Source: Wyeomyia smithii (taxonomy: Eukaryota; Arthropoda; Insecta; Diptera; Culicidae). From it: a stretch of 64,000 nt of DNA. Positions 23,299 through 36,400 of the stretch are shown piece after piece. Where the stretch lies: the NCBI RefSeq assembly GCF_029784165.1, contig NC_073695.1:245370089-245434088 (forward strand), in the 5' to 3' direction. The position numbers and the translations under genes were made by a program. Numbering within the stretch: position 1 is the stretch's first letter; every line of letters begins with the position of its first letter. Below the pieces are notes generated by a model, which ran no database searches, was not told the DNA's origin, and saw only the letters and a list, made by a program, of their open reading frames with translations.

Positions 23299-26061
23299 TA
23301 CATGGTAACTAAATGAAACTAATAAAAAACCTTAGAAAATATGTCAAACAAAACTCCGGCAAAAGGTCGTAGTCGTAGATTAAGACCAACACGTTTTGTA
23401 TCGGTCCATTCCTCGAAAAAAGTCCTCAATGGATATGTTTATTCACACATACACCACATAGTCAAGTACTTGCGTCGGATACGTCGATTCATTCCATTTC
23501 TTTCTTTTTTTTTTTGAAAACGAAATTTAACTCCAGTTGATTTATTGCTGGTTGGTCATTTTGATTGAGATAGGAATAGAAAATTATAAGCGAAGTGAGA
23601 ACCGATCTAGGGGATTACTTCTTCAAAACTTTTTGGTTCCACAAAAAAAATTGCACGCATCGCAACACTTCGAGTTTTTATTAATATGTACAACCTTTCA
23701 GTCTGCATACAAACTCTCAGTAACCTAATATCTTAAGCAAGTGATGTAAAATTGTCCTAAGTCTGCAGAATCTAGAAATAGGCTTAGATTTTCTTTCTTT
23801 TATTATTAGTTTTTTTTTTGTAATTTTGATACTGCGCACTGATTCAAATAATGGAAACGTTGGAGGACAATTTGCCACAAGACCGAAGGGAGCTAGCGTT
23901 TAACGTACTTCAGGAGAAATCTCTACATCAAAAGTATGGCAAAGAGTGAGATTCAGTTCACATAAATACACACTAATTATAACTAGTAATTGAAGAAGAT
24001 TTTTTTCCTAAAAATGCAAACATACAGTCAGATACCAAGAGAGTTTCTCAAAATCGGATTAGGCAAGCAAAAATTCCCACTTCGACCAAAGACATTTTAA
24101 GACTGAGTCAAGCCACCAAGGAAAAGGTATGCAGAACGACAGTATATTGAAACAATATGCGAATGACACCAATTTCATAGGTGATACCGTTTAAAACAAG
24201 CAAGACAAGGTGAAACGATCATGTGGAAGACGACCTACGGACCCTACGCAAACTGCAAAGCTGGCGAACTGCAGCCCTGGACCAAGTGAAATACGTACAG
24301 CAAAGACCACTCCACGGCTTGGGACTGTTTGGTAAGATAAGTAACGTTTAAAACCTTACCAGTTGTTAGAGAAATTCTTGACATTTGTTCAAGCCAGAAT
24401 AAAATAGACAAAGACAAAACACTTTACATTATTTTAACACAAAAAAGAAGCGAGTGCTAGAGAATAGAACAGCTATTCACAATAAATTCGTAAATTCGAT
24501 ATCGCGAGTGTTGCGCGTTATTATCATAATCACTTGTGCAAAGAGGTTTTCAAGCATCACACAATCGATTTCGGTCGTCGCACCTCAAACGAAAAAGACA
24601 AATTACGGGTAGAGAAGATAGCCAAATAGCGCCTATTTCAATTTTTCAACTTACCCATTGAAAAAAAATAAGCTAACAAAGACAGATTACTTTGGGACAG
24701 CCAATTCAACGTCCAGAACTTAAGACAAGTTCTAATTGAAACTTAAAATAATACCAGAGAATGTACACCGCCTTGTCCGCCATGGCCATGGCAAAATCAA
24801 ATGATTCAATCAGGGAGAATTATCAGATAATTGTAAACTAAAAATGATACCGGCGAATATACACCGCCTAGTACATCATAAGGGCAGATTCTGATTGAAC
24901 AACGCGGGATAAATTATCACACCATTACAAACTAAAAAGATAACAGAGATGGCAATGGTTGGAATCTAATGCATACTAGATACACAGAAAGACAGTATGT
25001 TGAGACAAAAAAAGACAAATTCTTTTCACACGCGCGTAAATTAGGTTAAGTGTGACACAAAGTAGAGCATGCAAATTTAGCGTGTACCCTTCGCGTAACA
25101 GATAAAGACTAGAAAACGGCAGCACTGTACAATTCTGACAGATTCATACTCAAAAACAATATCAGACAGCTTTCCTGTTGCAATAAATACAATCAGTGAA
25201 TGACCACGCGTGCAAAAAAGATCTAAATAAGACCAAACATTGCGGAATTTCTCGCGGTTAAAGCAAAAAAGTCGATAGTGGTCGAACATCGACACTTAGC
25301 AGCGACGGGAAGACACGTTACCAGAGGTCTGTTGCCTTCCCGTCTCATCACAAAACGTATTTCAATCTTATTTAACGATTGAGAGAAAAAAAAGACGTCG
25401 AGACAAATAACTTTGGCACCATCAATAGAACAGTAAAAATCGGACTAGTCCCCCGAAAAATGGGGAGTGCTCTAATAACACAACCCCACGGAACCAACTA
25501 TCAGATCACTGCAAAACTAAAAATGTTACCGGAGAATTTACATCGCTTATGGTCCTCACTGTGCGATTTGTTTGAACAGAAAAGATATGAGTCAATTGGA
25601 CTCTCTGAATTAAAACCATTCAAACTGCGTCGATGATAAGCTCCCCCACTCCTGACAAAACGAAGTATATAAGAATACTGGTTCGGTTGGAATCGAGCGT
25701 ATAATAAATTGAAATACGTCGCGAATTTAAATAGCTAACCCGCTAGACTGCGTATGGAAAGATAAATTTGAGATAAATTCACTCGTGTGTCTTCTATTGG
25801 TGCCATCAGTAGGTGAGGCATTTCAGAAATGCTATTTCAGCTGGTTGCTGATTCTCGGACAAATTCAAAAGTGTCCTTAGCACCACTTCTAGATAACAGA
25901 TATCAGTGCTGGGGCTCACGAGGTTCATTACACACCCTAGTTTTGGTCTACGGGATCCGGATTGAAAGGACAGTAACGTTACAGTGTGGTAAGTAAGAAT
26001 ACAGTACTGAAAGAAAATTTTAAGAGTACTTTTTCCTAAGTCGTCAGTGAGATATGACAAT
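23299..26061. other. Intergenic stretch with diverged internal repeats
   Basis: No gene is recognised. A motif like AAACTAAAAATGATACCGG followed by GAATNTACACCGCNTA recurs at about 24,749, 24,838 and 25,513. Bases 25,307-25,346 can form a hairpin (GACGGGAAG / CTTCCCGTC). Bases 25,660-25,815 have a TATATAAGAATA box, an AATAAA-like site and TTGGTGCCATCAGTAGG, reminiscent of an LTR edge. I could not find a second copy or pol genes. Confidence 0.35.
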
Positions 26062-26190
26062 AGAGTCCATCAGATGAAGATCTCTCTTCAATTAAACAAC
26101 AACAACGCAAACGTATGTCTTGCTTTGCCAGAAGCCGTCAAAAAATTTAACCAAATTAACCTCAATTTCATATTTGATCGACTCTAACGT
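26062..26190 (+). repeat. Direct repeat, left copy, flanking the 12-bp array
   Basis: GAGTCCATCAGATGA, AACGTATGTCTTGCTTTGCC and a tail ending ATCGACT are shared with 31,187-31,315 in the same orientation, roughly 70 percent alike by eye. The pair brackets the minisatellite. Confidence 0.6.
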
Positions 26191-26266
26191 TATGAAAATA
26201 ATCGATAGTTTCTAGTTTCTGAATGCTTCGTTAAGAAATAAATTTTGGAAATTTCGAAACTATCAG

Positions 26267-29200
26267 GTACATAGGAACGTAGTACATACGAACGTAGTTA
26301 CGGACGTAGATACGGACGTAGATACGGACGCAGATACGGACGTAGATACGGACGTAGATACGGACGTAGATACGGACGTAGATACGGACGCAGATACGGA
26401 CGTAGTTACGGACGCAGATACGGACGTAGATACGGACGCAGATACGGACGTAGATACGGACGCAGATACGGACGTAGATACGGACGCAGATACGGACGTA
26501 GATACGGACGCAGATACGGACGTAGATACGGACGCAGATACGGACGTAGATACGGACGTAGATACGGACGCAGATACGGACGTAGATACGGACGTAGATA
26601 CGGACGCAGATACGGACGTAGATACGGACGTAGATACGGACGCAGATACGGACGTAGATGCGGACGCAGAGACGGACGTAGATACGGACGCAGATACGGA
26701 CGCATATACGGACGTAGATACGGACGCAGATACGGACGGAGATACGGACGTAGATACGGACGCAGATACGGACGTAGATACGGACGTAGACACGGACGTA
26801 GATACGGACGCAGATACGGACGTTGATACGGACGTAGATACGGACGTAGATACGGACGAAGATACGGACGCAGATACGGACGTAGATACGGACGCAGATA
26901 CGGACGTAGATACGGACGTAGACACGGACGTAGATACGGACGTAGATACGGACGCAGATACGGACGCAGATACGGACGCAGATACGGACGTAGATACGGA
27001 CGTAGATACGGACGCAGATACGGACGTAGATACGGACGCAGATACGGACGTAGATGCGGACGCAGATACGGACGTAGATACGGACGCAGAGACGGACGTA
27101 GATACGGACGCAGATACGGACGTAGATACGGACGCAGATACGGACGCAGATACGGACGTAGATGCGGACGCAGATACGGACGTAGATACGGACGCAGATA
27201 CGGACGTAGACACGGACGTAGATACGGGCGCAGATACGGACGTAGATACGGACGTAGATACGGACGCAGATACGGACGTAGATACGGACGCATATACGGA
27301 CGTAGATACGGACGTAGATACGGACGCAGATACGGACGGAGATACGGACGTAGATACGGACGCAGATACGGACGTAGATACGGACGTAGACACGGACGTA
27401 GATACGGACGCAGATACGGACGTTGATACGGACGTAGATACGGACGAAGATACGGACGCAGATACGGACGTAGATACGGACGCAGATACGGACGTAGATA
27501 CGGACGTAGACACGGACGTAGATACGGACGTAGATACGGACGCAGATACGGACGCAGATACGGACGCAGATACGGACGTAGATACGGACGTAGATACGGA
27601 CGCAGATACGGACGTAGATACGGACGCAGATACGGACGTAGATACGGACGCAGATACGGACGTAGATGCGGACGCAGAGACGGACGTAGATACGGACGCA
27701 GATACGGACGTAGATACGGACGTAGATACGGACGCAGATACGGACGTAGATACGGACGCAGATACGGACGTAGATACGGACGTAGATACGGACGTAGATA
27801 CGGACGCAGATACGGACGTAGATACGGACGCAGATACGGACGTAGATACGGACGCAGATACGGACGTAGTTACGGACGCAGATACGGACGTAGATACGGA
27901 CGCAGATACGGACGTAGATACGGACGCAGATACGGACGTAGATACGGACGCAGATACGGACGCAGATACGGACGTAGATACGGACGCAGATACGGACGTA
28001 GATACGGACGCAGATACGGACGTAGATACGGACGCATATACGGACGTAGATACGGACGTAGATACGGACGCAGATACGGACGGAGATACGGACGTAGATA
28101 CGGACGCAGATACGGACGTAGATACGGACGTAGACACGGACGTAGATACGGACGCAGATACGGACGCAGATACGGACGTTGATACGGACGTAGATACGGA
28201 CGTAGATACGGACGAAGATACGGACGCAGATACGGACGTAGATACGGACGCAGATACGGACGTAGATACGGACGTAGACACGGACGTAGATACGGACGCA
28301 GATACGGACGTAGATGCGGACGCAGATACGGACGTAGATACGGACGCAGATACGGACGTAGATACGGACGTAGATACGAACGCAGATACGGACGTAGATA
28401 CGGACGCAGATACGGACGTAGACACGGACGTAGATACGGACGCAGATACGGACGTAGATACGGACGCAGATACGGACGTAGACACGGACGTAGATACGGA
28501 CGCAGATACGGACGTAGATACGGACGCAGATACGGACGTAGATACGGACGCAGATACGGACGTAGATACGGACGCATATACGGACGTAGATACGGACGTA
28601 GATACGGACGCAGATACGGACGGAGATACGGACGTAGATACGGACGCAGATACGGACGTAGATACGGACGTAGACACGGACGTAGATACGGACGCAGATA
28701 CGGACGCAGATACGGACGTTGATACGGACGTAGGTACGGACGCAGATACGGACGTAGATGCGGACGCAGAGACGGACGTAGATACGGACGCAGATACGGA
28801 CGTAGGTACGGACGCAGATACGGACGTAGATGCGGACGCAGAGACGGACGTAGATACGGACGCAGATACGGACGTAGATACGGACGCAGATACGGACGTA
28901 GATACGGACGTAGATACGGACGCAGATACGGACGTAGATACGGACGTAGATACGGACGCAGATACGGACGTAGATACGGACGCAGATACGGACGTAGATA
29001 CGAACGCAGATACGGACGTAGATACGGACGCAGATACGGACGTAGACACGGACGTAGATACGGACGCAGATACGGACGCAGATACGGACGTAGATACGGA
29101 CGCAGATACGGACGTAGACACGGACGTAGATACGGGCGCAGATACGGACGTAGATACGGACGCAGATACGGACGGAGATACGGACGTAGATACGGACGCA

Positions 29201-29843
29201 GATACGGACGTAGATACGGACGTAGACACGGACGTAGATACGGACGCAGATACGGACGTTGATACGGACGTAGATACGGACGTAGATACGGACGAAGATA
29301 CGGACGCAGATACGGACGTAGATACGGACGTAGATACGGACGTAGACACGGACGTAGATACGGACGTAGATACGGACGCAGATACGGACGTAGATACGGA
29401 CGTTGATACGGACGCAGATACGGACGTAGATACGGACGCAGATACGGACGTAGATACGGACGCAGATACGGACGTAGATGCGGACGCAGAGACGGACGTA
29501 GATACGGACGTAGATACGGACGCAGATAAGGACGTAGATACGGACGCAGATACGGACGTAGATACGGACGCAGATACGGACGCAGATACGGACGTAGATA
29601 CGGACGCAGATACGGACGTAGATACGGACGCAGATACGGACGTAGACACGGACGTAGATACGGGCGCAGATACGGACGTAGATACGGACGCAGATACGGA
29701 CGCAGATACGGACGCAGATACGGACGTAGATACGGACGCAGATACGGACGTAGACACGGACGTAGATACGGGCGCAGATACGGACGTAGATACGGACGTA
29801 GATACGGACGCAGATACGAACGTAGATACATACGCACGCTGAT
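26267..29843. repeat. 12-bp minisatellite array, about 295 units (GATACGGACGYA)
   Basis: The unit is GATACGGACGTA or GATACGGACGCA. From about 26,291 to 29,835 the units keep exactly the same 12-base phase with no net insertion or deletion; only point variants occur (GACACGG, GATGCGG, GAGACGG, GACGGAG, GACGAAG, GACGTTG, GCATAT). Ordered sets of rare variants recur every 540-760 bases, so a higher-order repeat is superimposed. Because 12 is a multiple of three, two minus-strand frames stay open for about 1,200 codons and a third for about 700, giving four-residue repeats (VRIY/VRIC, SVST/SVSA, LRPY). These are a by-product of the period rather than evidence of a gene: most variants change amino acids in every frame. 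The array lies 3.4 kb beyond the acyltransferase stop codon. Confidence 0.95.
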
Positions 29844-32800
29844 ACATATATACACAAACACATATACCAGGAAAAAAAATACTAAAGACGGTGTCACAAA
29901 CAGATGCGCAAAGAGTATGGTCAAGAACTCCGAGTAAATCGTCAAATTGAGGCCATAAGTATGCAAATTTAAAAAAAAAGGAAAAATATGTAACTCACGA
30001 AGTTGAATCTGATTGCCAGAATTTTTCAAAATAAAATGTTAGCAAACGGTTGCTAAATTTACTGCATTTCTCTTTGCGTATCTTCCTATATAACACAGTC
30101 TCTTGCTCTACTGCACACAACTAATGAGTATGTAACAACAGAGCTTACATTAGGTGGTCTGGTCCACGTGTGAGGAGCATTCACTAAAACTATTAACAAT
30201 TAATGTTGTCTTGAATCCTCGTCACATAGGAGACTGCCGAGATCAGAGTAGGAAGCATAGAACAACATAGGTATGTATCTGATTCTCACAATCTCCCTTG
30301 GCTCCCATCCGCCACCCGGGAGCACGCGCCCTTAGGCTGTCAAAGCTAAGACAGCTTTGCGGCTCCATTTTAAAGGATTCTGTAAAGCTATAAGAACCCG
30401 AGAATGAAGCTCAACCACCAAGCCCAGGGATCAAGCGGTTATAACCTAAATTTGCATACCAATGATCTGCAAACATTGAGGCAAAACCAGTTTGTTAAAT
30501 GTATCAAAATAAATTCTATTCTAAAAATGCAAAACAGTTTTACAGGTAGATAACAAACAGTTGTATCAGAAACAGACAAAAAAGATCAGAAAGACATTCT
30601 CAAACGACAAGCTTTGAAAGGCAACGCCAGAATAGATTTTCACCAAACCAAAACGAAACCACATTCACATTATGGCATGACTGCTCAATTTCCAACAGAT
30701 GTTTGTATAAATACTTGTTGAAGTTCAACAACACACTCTAGACGTCAGTGAGACACTGTAACGTCACCCCGCCTACTACGTGATTCTTTCTACGTTGACA
30801 CAGACTCAGCTAGAGCACAGCCTTCAACTGTTTTGCGAAATGGGATCCTAACCTTGCCTACATTGAAAGTCAAGTCTTCCGCTAGGCTTGAGGTACAAAA
30901 ACAGCCACCCGTAAGCAAGAAAACAATAAATCAACAATCGCGTAACTCGCCGATGATTGTTTGCGAAGCGGCGGAGCGCAAAAAGTAGCCGCTCCGAGAA
31001 GAATAGATTAAGCCGAACTCAGGCGAATATATAATTTTTCCATAAAATAAGATGGGCCAAAAAAGGCCAGTAAAGTAAATGTGATAGTGTGCGGACTTCT
31101 TCCGCACGTACAGAGCTGTCTGTGTTTTACACGTGTTATCACAAATCCTGGAAGGTGTCCACCGGGACCCTTCAACACGCCGGCAGAGTCCATCAGATGA
31201 CGATCTGACATTATAAATCAAAATAAACGCGAACGTATGTCTTGCTTTGCCAAAAGCAGTCTAAGAATTTTACCAGCCGAATAAACTTCAATTTCACTTT
31301 CAATCGACTATAATTTGTTGAGATTATTCGGTGTTTTTTACGCAAATATGTTAAAAAAAGTTCTACACGGTTGCGGTCATATGTGCAGAAAGATTAGTGA
31401 CAGATGCAAATAAGTTTCGCTAGTAGATAACAAAAAGTTTTATCATAGAAAACAGACATAAAAGGTTCGAAAAACCTTCTCATTGAGCCACTGAGGAAAT
31501 GTTTGTAAGACAAGAAACTCAAGATATAAGGAAAGATTGTGCAAGATTGAAACAATAAATGAGCAAACTATGGTGGAAATCACAAAGCGTCAGATAAAGA
31601 TTTACCATAAAAGAAAGGAAAAGTGTCCTAGGTATTCTAAAGCTGCCAGCAAATTTCCCCAAAACACAAAAACGACACACAAATAAAAACCTGACTTGGT
31701 TTGAAAAGATGCTCCACTGCCAAGTTAAAATTGCAACAAAAACATAAAATTCTAAAACTACAAGAAGACTGTACGAATTTCGATTCATCGTCACAAGGAG
31801 TTTATTCAATCACAAAACATGGTACGTACGTCGATTTGAGAGACATTTCCACGTGATTTTCTCAGAATTTAGAGCAACTAGAATTCATTCGTTGTTGAGA
31901 GTTTATGGTTCAAAAACAGGCATCTGACGGTATATCTGGTACAAGTCAGAAAAATTACTTATTAAAGTAGTAGTCTTTCCAATCTACTGCTAGCTCCCTA
32001 TAAAAATGTGCGCCGCTTTTTTTCTCGAACAGTATTCGACCAAGACGAACTTCTCGCTAAGCTAACAATCTAAATTCTGTCCTTAAAAATAGAATAAATA
32101 GGAAATAAATTACGCCCCCCATGGTGACTAACCCTGCAGCAACGACTAACTAATTGGCAGATTGAAATAAATCAAAACAGGACTCTGATAGGAAGCTGTC
32201 ATCTCTCGAAAAAAAACCATCCCGACTTGCCTTTTAACTCCTAAACTGACTAGCACTGTTTATTTACTGTTTCAGAGAGGTTTGCATCTGTGTTTGCATG
32301 CAATCATTTACAGAGGTGAAAACTGAACTCTACACACGCTATAATAGTTTCAAGCTGCCAATTAGTTTTTCACTCGATCCACCATCATCGGATCCCGTTT
32401 TTTCTTCTAATATTCGCGCTTTAGTTTGGTAGAAAAATACTTTATTTCGGTTAGTTAGGGAGGAGAGACTTATTAATCGATACTAGCAGTTACTAGATAA
32501 GATTCGGCGGCCAACGGAGGCCAAACTTTATAATATTTTTTTTGCAGAAAACGGCTATCATTTATACGTGCAATGAGATCCGAATTCCAAACTACAAACT
32601 GCCTACCGCTAGCTACTGTTGTAACTGTCTAGAAATGAAAGATTCATTTTGTCTTTCTAAGGAACCCTTCGGCTAATTATAATTACTCTAAATCGTACTC
32701 TCTAAGGAAACGTATCGGTTAATTTACGGAGCTCTCGATCTGTCTGTCCGTTCGCGGGATTGGACTAGCTCGGTTTATGGGTTTTAAATTTAATTAAGGA

Positions 32801-32898
32801 TAAAATTGCATTTTACTTTGTTTTTGGAAAGATTCGTACAGGACTGTTTGGTTACATGTTTCGGCTTGCACCAGAAATATTCATGTGCGCGCAAGTAG
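29844..32898. other. Intergenic region between array and acyltransferase 3' end
   Basis: No gene seen. Contains the right copy of the array-flanking direct repeat (31,187-31,315). A diverged pair also lies at 30,544-30,605 and 31,422-31,482 (GTAGATAACAAAMAGTTNTATCA). The part from about 32,200 could belong to a longer 3' UTR, since TTTATT (AATAAA on the minus strand) also occurs at 32,441-32,446. Confidence 0.4.
31187..31315 (+). repeat. Direct repeat, right copy, flanking the 12-bp array
   Basis: Same-orientation partner of 26,062-26,190, sharing GAGTCCATCAGATGA and GAACGTATGTCTTGCTTTGCC-like sequence. The copies are 5.1 kb apart. Confidence 0.6.
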
Positions 32899-32904
32899 TT
32901 TATT
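32899..32904 (-). terminator. Candidate poly(A) signal of the acyltransferase gene
   Basis: AATAAA on the minus strand (context GTTAAATAAACTACTTG) lies about 300 bases after the stop codon at 33,200-33,202. It is the first such hexamer downstream, so a 3' UTR of about 320 bases is inferred. Confidence 0.45.
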
Positions 32905-33199
32905 TAACTTGGAGAGCTGCTAGCTTAGACAAAGATGGGAGGTAGTAAAATGAGTGCACTCTGGAAACCCTAACTGGACTTACGACTAAACACTCTGTAT
33001 GGAAAAACACACAGCTTTCACTCAAAAGTTAACAAACTAGTAGTCCATATTCAGTACCATCGATGACGAATGAGAATTATTCAACGATTTGGATGGATTG
33101 AAGCGTGTCTTTTGTAAATCGTTCTACCAAATTGACTCGTCGGTACTCAAACTTTACGTTATTAGTAAACACATACCTGATGCAGTAGTCACTGCAACT

Positions 33200-33493
33200 T
33201 TACTCAGTTTTCTTCGACTCCGAGGATGCCCCGGAAGGCTTGTTGGGTGGTAAAACGGCCAACAATAAGGGTTTGGCGGCCAAATTACCCAGCAAAAACA
33301 GCAAGGAGCCGGTGTGGCGAACGGCGCAATAAATGTGCCACCACTTGGAGAAGCTCAGGAAAACGAACGGAACCAAACACCAACCAGCGAAGACCATGGT
33401 GTAGAATTTAAGCAGTACAAAGACCGCCACCTTAACCAACGGCTGCTGCAGCAGAACCTGAACGTAGTCGTTCTTCTGCAGGATGGGTTCGAT
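33200..33493 (-). CDS. nes: Acyltransferase exon 5 (C-terminus)
   Basis: Starts at IEPILQKNDY after a TTATTCACAG acceptor and ends SSESKKTE with TAA at 33,202-33,200. It encodes the last 97 residues: two or three membrane spans and the dilysine ER signal. Confidence 0.92.
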   Translation of the reverse strand: MEPILQKNDYVQVLLQQPLVKVAVFVLLKFYTMVFAGWCLVPFVFLSFSKWWHIYCAVRHTGSLLFLLGNLAAKPLLLAVLPPNKPSGASSESKKTE

Positions 33494-36400
33494 CTGTGAA
33501 TAACAACAACAAAAAAACACCTTACAAATATTTTCTTAGTAAACAAAAAAATAAAATCGTACCTCCTTTTCCATTCGTATCACCGAAAACTCCATGAAGA
33601 AGGTCACATAGTAGCCACTATGGAAACCGTGCCAAACTGCTAGGAAGAGCAGCGCACCGAAGTGGCTCAGTACGCGATTGTTCAGGAACTTCAGCCGTTT
33701 GTACACATACACGGCGGTCCAGTGGTTCGTTTGAACGTTGAACGATTCCACATAGTGGCCAAATTTGCTGGTGTTCTCGAAAACACCCACTTTGATGTTG
33801 GTACAGCCGGACAGCTGATCCGAGTCGTACTCCCGCTCGCCCGGTTTGGCATCGATGTAGGTTAGCCCTGGAGACGAAAAAAAAACAATAGAATTAAAGC
33901 TAGGATGAAACCGAGGCACATTCCTATGCACAGCTGACGAGCTCATTCTTATTCTTATTCTACTATCTTTCTACCATCTACCATCCATTTTTTCATCTTT
34001 TTTTAATAGGGAGGATGTTTTTCGTACTAAATTTCTATTTTTAACAACGGCTTTTACCCGTTAACATTCAAGTTCATTAAGCAGACAATGTGTGCAGTAG
34101 GGAAAGCGAAATAATATTTATTCAGAACTAGTTGAACGCTCCCGGCGATGCACGGGATCAAAGGTTTCGAAGCCAAGATTTTTTTTTTGCTTCATTGTTG
34201 CATTAGCTCAACCCACTTAAAAAATATTTCACATCTTATATGTCCATCATCACTTTTAGTACTTCAATATTCCGAGAACGCACAGAACGGAAGTTTCCTT
34301 ATTGGATTGCATTTTGTGATTTAAGGCTGATTTACAGAAACTGGAAGTCGCCATTTTGGATTTCAAAAAGACGTAAGGAGTTCTACTTTTGGAAATATTG
34401 AAATTGTTGGCCAAATAACTCCGGTATTTTGCTTCCGGTATTTTGCTGAAACCGGAAGTCGCCATTTTTTATTTCTATTTTTATTGGCACTCACTTGTAA
34501 CCTTATTCACACGATTGAAATGATTTAATTTTGAAAATGTCACCGAAAAAAATAATTCTGCTCCGTGCATTAAGTAAAGTGACCCATAATTGTAGAAATG
34601 CTACATTTTGCGGTGTTTTTATTACTTTTGGATGATAATACATCACGACTTAATGAAATGATCAAGCTTTTACAACATTATCAAGCTTTTACAACAATGA
34701 AATAACTTTTTAGATAACTTTTTTTGATGATTTTATAGACTAAATGATCTTGAATGCCGAAAGCGACCCATAATTGTGTCTTTTGCTATGCAAATGATAT
34801 TTTTCTTCCTAACCGATTTACACACATCAGCTGCAATAGAACTAATTGTCGATCGAAAGTATATATCAGAACACAGAAATAGATAGTAAAGCATTCGTGG
34901 TTGATAATTTTTCCGATTTTATATTCATTTTTGAACTTTCAGGCAACACGTTGACTGACCCATAATTGTAGAGGGACTGTATAATACGTATAAATTTCAA
35001 AAAAAGTATTTTGATGCGTTCTTCTGTATTCTGTATTCCCCGTGGCTCTGTGGTTAGCGATGTCGATTGGCTCTCACACGGGTGTGATATCGGGTTCAAT
35101 CCCCGATCAGGTCGAAAAGATTTTCTTCGGCTCAGCACTGGTACACGGTGTATCGTTGTACTTATCCAACAACATGCAAAATGTGCTAAAACAATATAGA
35201 TAACGAATTCTCCCAACTAATCTGGTTGATCAAGAACGCTATTAGAAGGCTAGCGTGCGATATTGTTGTGCTGTATACATAAATCATCTTCAAACATACG
35301 TAGTTTTGTGAATTATATCTCAACTTTTAGCATTGAGATACCTTCTATTTTTCCTCAAAACGAACGAACTTTTAAATGAAAGAGTAATCACATGTCATCG
35401 CATTGAATTTTGATTTAGAGGCAAATTCAGCTAAAAACTCATGATTTTGCATGTTTTACGTAGTTTTGTGAATAATATTTCAAGTTTTAGTAATCAGATA
35501 CTTTTTACTTTTCCTCAAATGTCTTTCCTGAACGTTAGCAAACATTTTAATGAAAAAATAACCACATGTCATCGCTTTGAATTTTGATTAAGAGGCAAAT
35601 TCAGCTAAAAACTCATGATTTTGCATGTTTTACGTAGTTTTGTGAATAATATCTCAAGTTTTAGTAATCAGATACTTTTTATTTTTCCTCAAATGTCTTT
35701 CCTGAACGTTAATAAACTTTTTAATGAAAAAATAATCACATGTCATCGCTTTGAATTTTGGTTTAGAGACAAATTCAGCATAAAAAGTCATAATTTTGCA
35801 TGTTTTACGTAGTTTTGTGAATAATATCTTAAATTTTAGTAATCATATACTTTTTATTTTTCCTCAAATGTCTTTCTAGAACGTTAACAAACATTTCAAT
35901 GGAAAAATAATCACATGTCATCGCTTTGAATTTTGATTTAGAGGCAAATTCAGCATAAAAAGTCATAATTTTGCATGTTTTACGTAGTTTTGTAAATAAC
36001 ATCTCAAGTTTTAGTAATCAGATACTTTTTATTTTTCCTCAAATGTCTTTCCTGAACGTTAGCAAACATTTTAATGGAAAAATAACCACATGTCATCGCT
36101 TTGAATTTTGATTTAGAGGCAAATTCAGCATAAAAAGTCATAATTTTGCATGTTTTACGTAGTTTTGTGAATAACATCTCAAGTTTTTGTAATCAGATAT
36201 GTTTTATTTTCCCTCGAATGTTTTTTTCTGAACATCAACAAACATTTTAATGTAAAAAAAAAACATGTCACCGCTTATTATTTTTGATTTAGAACGATTC
36301 AAAATGATGATGATTACTGTACACCTCAGAGACTGAGGGAATAATATCAATAAGATCAAGCGTTACGGAATTCCATTTTTATATAGTAGATTAATATTAT

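Noticed and set aside
25640..25830. LTR of a retrotransposon
   Set aside because: TATA, AATAAA and a primer-site-like string are suggestive, but no matching second LTR and no gag/pol were found.
26231..29863. A 1,210-codon minus-strand reading frame
   Set aside because: It is the translation of a 12-base tandem repeat; other frames are open too and variants are not biased to silent changes in it.
35282..36296. CRISPR-like array
   Set aside because: The repeats are 175-base contiguous monomers without spacers in a eukaryotic intron; it is a satellite.
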